Below the pieces are notes generated by a model. That model saw only the letters and a list, made by a program, of their open reading frames with translations. It ran no database searches and was not told the origin of the DNA. This document shows positions 12,651 through 13,383 of a stretch of DNA of 13,383 bases, in pieces; positions within the stretch are counted from its first letter, which is position 1, and each line of letters begins with the position of its first letter. Where the stretch lies: the NCBI GenBank assembly GCA_035291545.1, contig DATDRW010000036.1, positions 1 through 13,383 on the forward strand, in the 5' to 3' direction. This DNA is from UBA11373 sp035291545. Its GTDB lineage: Bacteria; Actinomycetota; Acidimicrobiia; Spongiisociales; UBA11373. Made by a program: the position numbers and the translations under genes.

Positions 12651-13383
12651 CCGCGCCGATCATCGACGTGCGCGGTTTGTCCTTTGCCTATCCCGATGGA
12701 ACCCCGGCGCTCTTCGACGTCGACTTCCACGTCCATCAGGGCGAGCGCGTGGCGCTGCTCGGACCCAACGGCGCCGGGAAGACCAGCCTGGTGCTCCACC
12801 TCAACGGGATCCACTCGACCCAGCAGGGGGCGATCGAGGTGTCCGGCCTGCCCGTGGTCGACGAGAACCTGATGGAGATCAGGCGTCGGGTAGGGCTCGT
12901 GTTCCAGGACCCCGACGACCAGTTGTTCATGCCCACCGTGCGCCGTGACGTCGCCTTCGGTCCGCAGAACCTGGGCCTCGATGGCGACGAGTTGGAACGG
13001 AGAGTGTCCGCAGCCCTCGAGGCGGTGGACATCACCGACCTGGCCGATCGGCCGCCGCACCACACCAGCCTGGGTCAGCGGCGTCGGGCCGCCATCGCCG
13101 GGGTGCTGGCGATGGACCCGGAGATCCTGGTGCTCGACGAGCCCACGTCGAACCTCGATCCGGCAACGCGTCGCGAGTTGGCGTCGTTGGTGGTACGACT
13201 GGGGATCACCCTGCTCGTGGTGACTCATGACCTGCCGTTTGCCCTCGAGGTGTGTGAACGGGCGGTGGTGCTCGACCGGGGCCGGGTGGTGGCGGACGGT
13301 CCGACGCGGGTGTTGCTCGCCGATCGCGAGTTGATGCGAAGGCACCGCCTGGAGCTGCCGTACGGAATGGTGCTCGAGGGAGG
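12647..13383 (+). CDS. cbiO: ECF transporter ATP-binding protein CbiO (3' end beyond window)
   Basis: CbiO is the ABC ATPase that powers nickel or cobalt uptake. The frame starts at the ATG at 12647, overlaps the cbiQ stop (ATGA) and is open to the window end, giving 245 residues so far. Walker A is GPNGAGKTS with K45, the Q-loop is VFQDPDDQLF with Q87, Walker B is ILVLDEP with D164 and catalytic E165, the D-loop is SNLDP and the H-loop His is H194. The signature that is usually LSGGQ reads TSLGQ (140-144), keeping the Ser, Gly and Gln; CbiO proteins often vary here. Only a short C-terminal tail is expected to be missing. Confidence 0.93.
   Translation, partial: MTAPIIDVRGLSFAYPDGTPALFDVDFHVHQGERVALLGPNGAGKTSLVLHLNGIHSTQQGAIEVSGLPVVDENLMEIRRRVGLVFQDPDDQLFMPTVRRDVAFGPQNLGLDGDELERRVSAALEAVDITDLADRPPHHTSLGQRRRAAIAGVLAMDPEILVLDEPTSNLDPATRRELASLVVRLGITLLVVTHDLPFALEVCERAVVLDRGRVVADGPTRVLLADRELMRRHRLELPYGMVLEG

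Overview
The window is very GC-rich, gene-dense bacterial chromosome. It reads as an actinobacterium, and possibly a member of Acidimicrobiia; the class is an inference. The evidence is the GC-rich third codon positions, frequent GTG/TTG starts, the gene order nnr-alr-...-tsaE-tsaB-rimI-tsaD-groES-groEL, a CIRCE operator before groES, a Fur-family protein that looks like Streptomyces Nur, and several leaderless-type promoters (TAnnnT placed 6-7 nt before the start codon). No transposon, phage, CRISPR or RNA gene was found. The content is mostly core metabolism and housekeeping.

Region 1 (211-6881) is one plus-strand run of eight genes: nnr, alr, a P1/S58-family peptidase, a family 4 uracil-DNA glycosylase, tsaE, tsaB, rimI and tsaD. 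All seven junctions are 4-nt NTGA start/stop overlaps, so the run is very probably one translationally coupled operon. It combines nicotinamide nucleotide repair, D-alanine supply, uracil repair and the TsaB-TsaD-TsaE machinery for tRNA t6A37. A TACCAT box 7 nt before the nnr ATG suggests a leaderless promoter at the head.

Region 2 (6882-9264) is the groES-groEL chaperonin operon. It has a slightly degenerate CIRCE (HrcA site), a second perfect inverted repeat in the leader that can form competing hairpins with the CIRCE right arm, a GroES with an unusual 26-residue Lys/Arg-rich N-terminal extension, and a strong hairpin terminator after groEL. Two related heptad-repeat hairpins (GCAGATT-type units facing ATCTGCC-type units) lie in the intergenic gaps on either side of the operon.

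Region 3 (9265-10883) holds a minus-strand RimJ/RimL-like acetyltransferase and a divergent NudL-type Nudix hydrolase, driven by closely packed leaderless-type promoters, and then a Fur-family regulator. Region 4 (10924-end) is a nickel/cobalt ECF transporter operon: cbiM/nikM, a PDGLE-domain small membrane protein, cbiQ and cbiO (cut by the window end). The regulator resembles the nickel sensor Nur, and an inverted repeat with Nur-box spacing sits on the presumed promoter of the transporter, so regions 3 and 4 appear to form a regulator-operator-transporter unit for nickel or cobalt uptake.

No wholly new multi-gene system is evident. The most unusual signals are the paired heptad hairpins, the GroES extension, the two-hairpin groES leader and the predicted Nur circuit.
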